Shown: in pieces, positions 30,028 through 30,976 of the stretch
Position numbering within the stretch: position 1 is the first letter of the stretch
How the letters are laid out: the number at the start of each line of letters is the position of its first letter
Assembly (NCBI GenBank): GCA_003427395.1
Contig: BFEA01000562.1
Location: 697,235 to 728,210, forward strand
DNA: 30,976 nt
Reading direction: 5' to 3'
Origin: Chara braunii
Lineage: Eukaryota > Streptophyta > Charophyceae > Charales > Characeae
The notes under the pieces: model-generated
Databases searched by the model: none
Seen by the model: the letters and a program-made list of their open reading frames with translations, nothing else
Told to the model about the DNA's origin: nothing
Translations under genes and position numbers: made by a program

Positions 30028-30059
30028 GTGCAATTGAAGAGATCACACGGCCGAGATAG
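30028..30059 (+). ncRNA. Conserved hairpin before the U6 segment (C)
   Basis: ATCTCGACCGTG (about 30019-30030) and CACGGCCGAGAT (about 30047-30058) pair with one mismatch. Copies A and B keep the core GGTCG...GAGAYC.CAC.CGACC-type sequence on minus just before their U6 segments. It stands where U6 would have its 5' stem-loop, but its sequence is different. Confidence 0.5.
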
Positions 30060-30065
30060 GCTGCG

Positions 30066-30129
30066 CAGATTAGCATGGCCCCTGCACAAGGATGACACGC
30101 ATAAATCGAGAAATAGTCCAAATGTTTTT
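30066..30129 (+). ncRNA. U6 snRNA-derived segment (copy C), best preserved
   Basis: From AGATTAGCATGGCCCC, through CAAGGATGACACGCATAAAT, to CGAGAAATAGTCCAAATG and a T run, this matches U6 snRNA from the AGC triad region to its 3' end with about three changes. The U6 internal stem-loop and 3' tail with Pol III-type T run are kept. The 5' stem-loop and ACAGAGA box are replaced by other sequence, so it cannot be a normal spliceosomal U6. It has the same place and strand as in copies A and B relative to the tRNA-like module. Confidence 0.9.
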
Positions 30130-30215
30130 CTCGATCCCGAAAGGGATCGAACTCGGATCTCCATATCAACAATTCGTGGGTGAGCCCACGAACGTTGCAC
30201 GACCGTTGGCATAAA
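30128..30215 (-). ncRNA. Reverse tRNA-like block (copy C)
   Basis: On minus GAGTTCGATCCC matches a B box, and CGTGGGCTCACCCACG can fold as a stem-loop upstream of it. The block aligns with 3705-3787 of copy A (CGCAGGGCACCCCTGC then AGTTCGAGTCC). It is a tRNA relic of unclear identity. Confidence 0.4.
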
Positions 30216-30228
30216 GCCAACGGGAAAA

Positions 30229-30231
<3 letters not shown>

Positions 30232-30263
<32 letters not shown>
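30232..30263. repeat. TA microsatellite
   Basis: A (TA)n tract lies just right of the reverse tRNA-like block and separates it from the next part of copy C. Confidence 0.9.
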
Positions 30264-30264
<1 letters not shown>

Positions 30265-30680
30265 TTACGCGGTGCCAGTTGGCACACAGAGAGAGGCAGG
30301 GACTTACAGTCCCTGAGAAGAAAGCACGACACCGTTTTCAACGGCGCCTGACTGTTGTCTTTTTCTCTTTTAGATTTTCTTAATTTTTTTTTCCTCTTTT
30401 TTACTTTTCTTAGATTTCATTTTAGATTCTTTAGTTATATATTTTTTTCTTTTTCTTTTATGGGCTGAAGAAGCCGTTCACAGTTCTCATCGGGATTGCA
30501 AACCCGACAGACACTCGCTGCGCCTGTATAAGGCGCTGAAAAGCACCTAGATGCAGGCGCAGAAAGAGAGCAGAGGGTGGGGCTATGCCAGACTGTTTCG
30601 TCGGACTCACCGACTCATCTGGGGGTTGGACCCCGACAGTCTGCATACGTGAACACGGCTTCTAGGACGCCTAGATACAG

Positions 30681-30683
<3 letters not shown>

Positions 30684-30763
<80 letters not shown>
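30684..30763. repeat. GA microsatellite
   Basis: An uninterrupted (GA)n tract of about 80 bp. Confidence 0.95.
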
Positions 30764-30766
<3 letters not shown>

Positions 30767-30961
30767 CGCCTACCTACCTACCAACCTACCTGAGGTTGGC
30801 TCCTCGACGAGGAAACCAACAGGAGGATGAGCAAAATCGAATGAATCTACTAGTGGAACGTGGAAATATACACCCCCACTTGAGTGCCTTTCCCCTCCCC
30901 TCAATCGAATTCAGGATCTGCGCCCGTTCATTCGAAGAAAACGGGCAGCAGACTCAACTCC

Positions 30962-30969
30962 AGGTAAGT
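30962..30969 (+). promoter_or_regulatory. Conserved 5' splice-site-like AGGTAAGT (C)
   Basis: CCAGGTAAGTTTTTTTT closes the window. The octamer matches the donor-like sites of copies A and B, and T-rich DNA follows in all three. Confidence 0.45.
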
Positions 30970-30976
30970 TTTTTTT

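Larger units (their letters stand above)
30340..30976 (+). repeat. Distal part of copy C, cut by window end
   Basis: 30355-30460 is pyrimidine-rich with TTTTAGATTTTCTT and TTTCATTTTAGATT, as on the minus strand of A and B. 30540-30660 and 30765-30900 show no gene. Near the right end AAAACGGGCAGCA precedes the AGGTAAGT match. It is more diverged than A is from B, so C is a related subfamily. Confidence 0.55.

Noticed and set aside
30066-30129. A functional U6 snRNA gene
   Set aside because: The 5' stem-loop and ACAGAGA box are absent, so it could not act as a spliceosomal U6.

Overview
The window looks like repeat-rich nuclear DNA from a eukaryote, most likely of the green-plant lineage. It shows no bacterial gene packing. 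It holds decayed Ty3/gypsy polyproteins with a chromodomain-like tail, tRNA-related and U6 snRNA-related repeats, foldback/MITE-like elements, long homopolymer tracts and TA/GA microsatellites. I see no intact host gene. A streptophyte alga such as Chara would fit the style of the gypsy polyprotein and of the GIY-YIG/SAP element, but that is a low-confidence guess from family memory.

Layout. 278-4358 is copy A of a repeat family read on the minus strand. It is interrupted at 1488-3299 by a LINE-like insert with a 3' poly(A) tract. 4359-6349 is AT-rich with no recognisable gene. 6350-10432 is a decayed element: two direct repeats of about 0.8 kb flank a zinc-knuckle/coiled-coil/SAP-like region and then a GIY-YIG nuclease-like region. 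10433-13274 has no recognisable gene. 13275-15803 is copy B of the first family, minus strand. 15803-19631 is a plus-strand chromovirus-like gypsy pol remnant with its 3' LTR. 19632-22184 holds nested foldback/TIR elements with a recurring stem-loop plus T-run motif. 22185-29155 is a second member of the same gypsy family on the minus strand, from gag start to 3' LTR, with a MITE in the LTR. 29233-30976 is a third, plus-strand member (C) of the A/B family, or a relative that shares its leader.

The most unusual signal is in A, B and C. Each has a TATA-like box, then about 30 bp downstream a tRNA-like module, then a conserved small hairpin, then the central and 3' part of U6 snRNA, then a reverse-oriented tRNA-like stretch, and later a conserved AGGTAAGT 5' splice-site match followed by pyrimidine-rich DNA. 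In A and C the tRNA-like module has a closing stem and is followed by a T run. The order is kept in three diverged copies in two orientations, so it is a property of the repeat and not a single chance insertion. It resembles in principle the Cassandra elements, which carry 5S rRNA in their LTRs, but here the passenger is U6 plus tRNA.

The second notable item is 6350-10432. A YVG...R...H...E...LN signature of a GIY-YIG nuclease lies next to a SAP-like and zinc-knuckle region, and the flanking direct repeats are themselves coding-like. That fits a decayed Penelope-like element with pLTR-type partial tandem structure, although no reverse transcriptase was found in it. All coding regions carry stops and frameshifts and are read here as fossils. 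Coordinates of repeat edges were placed by eye.
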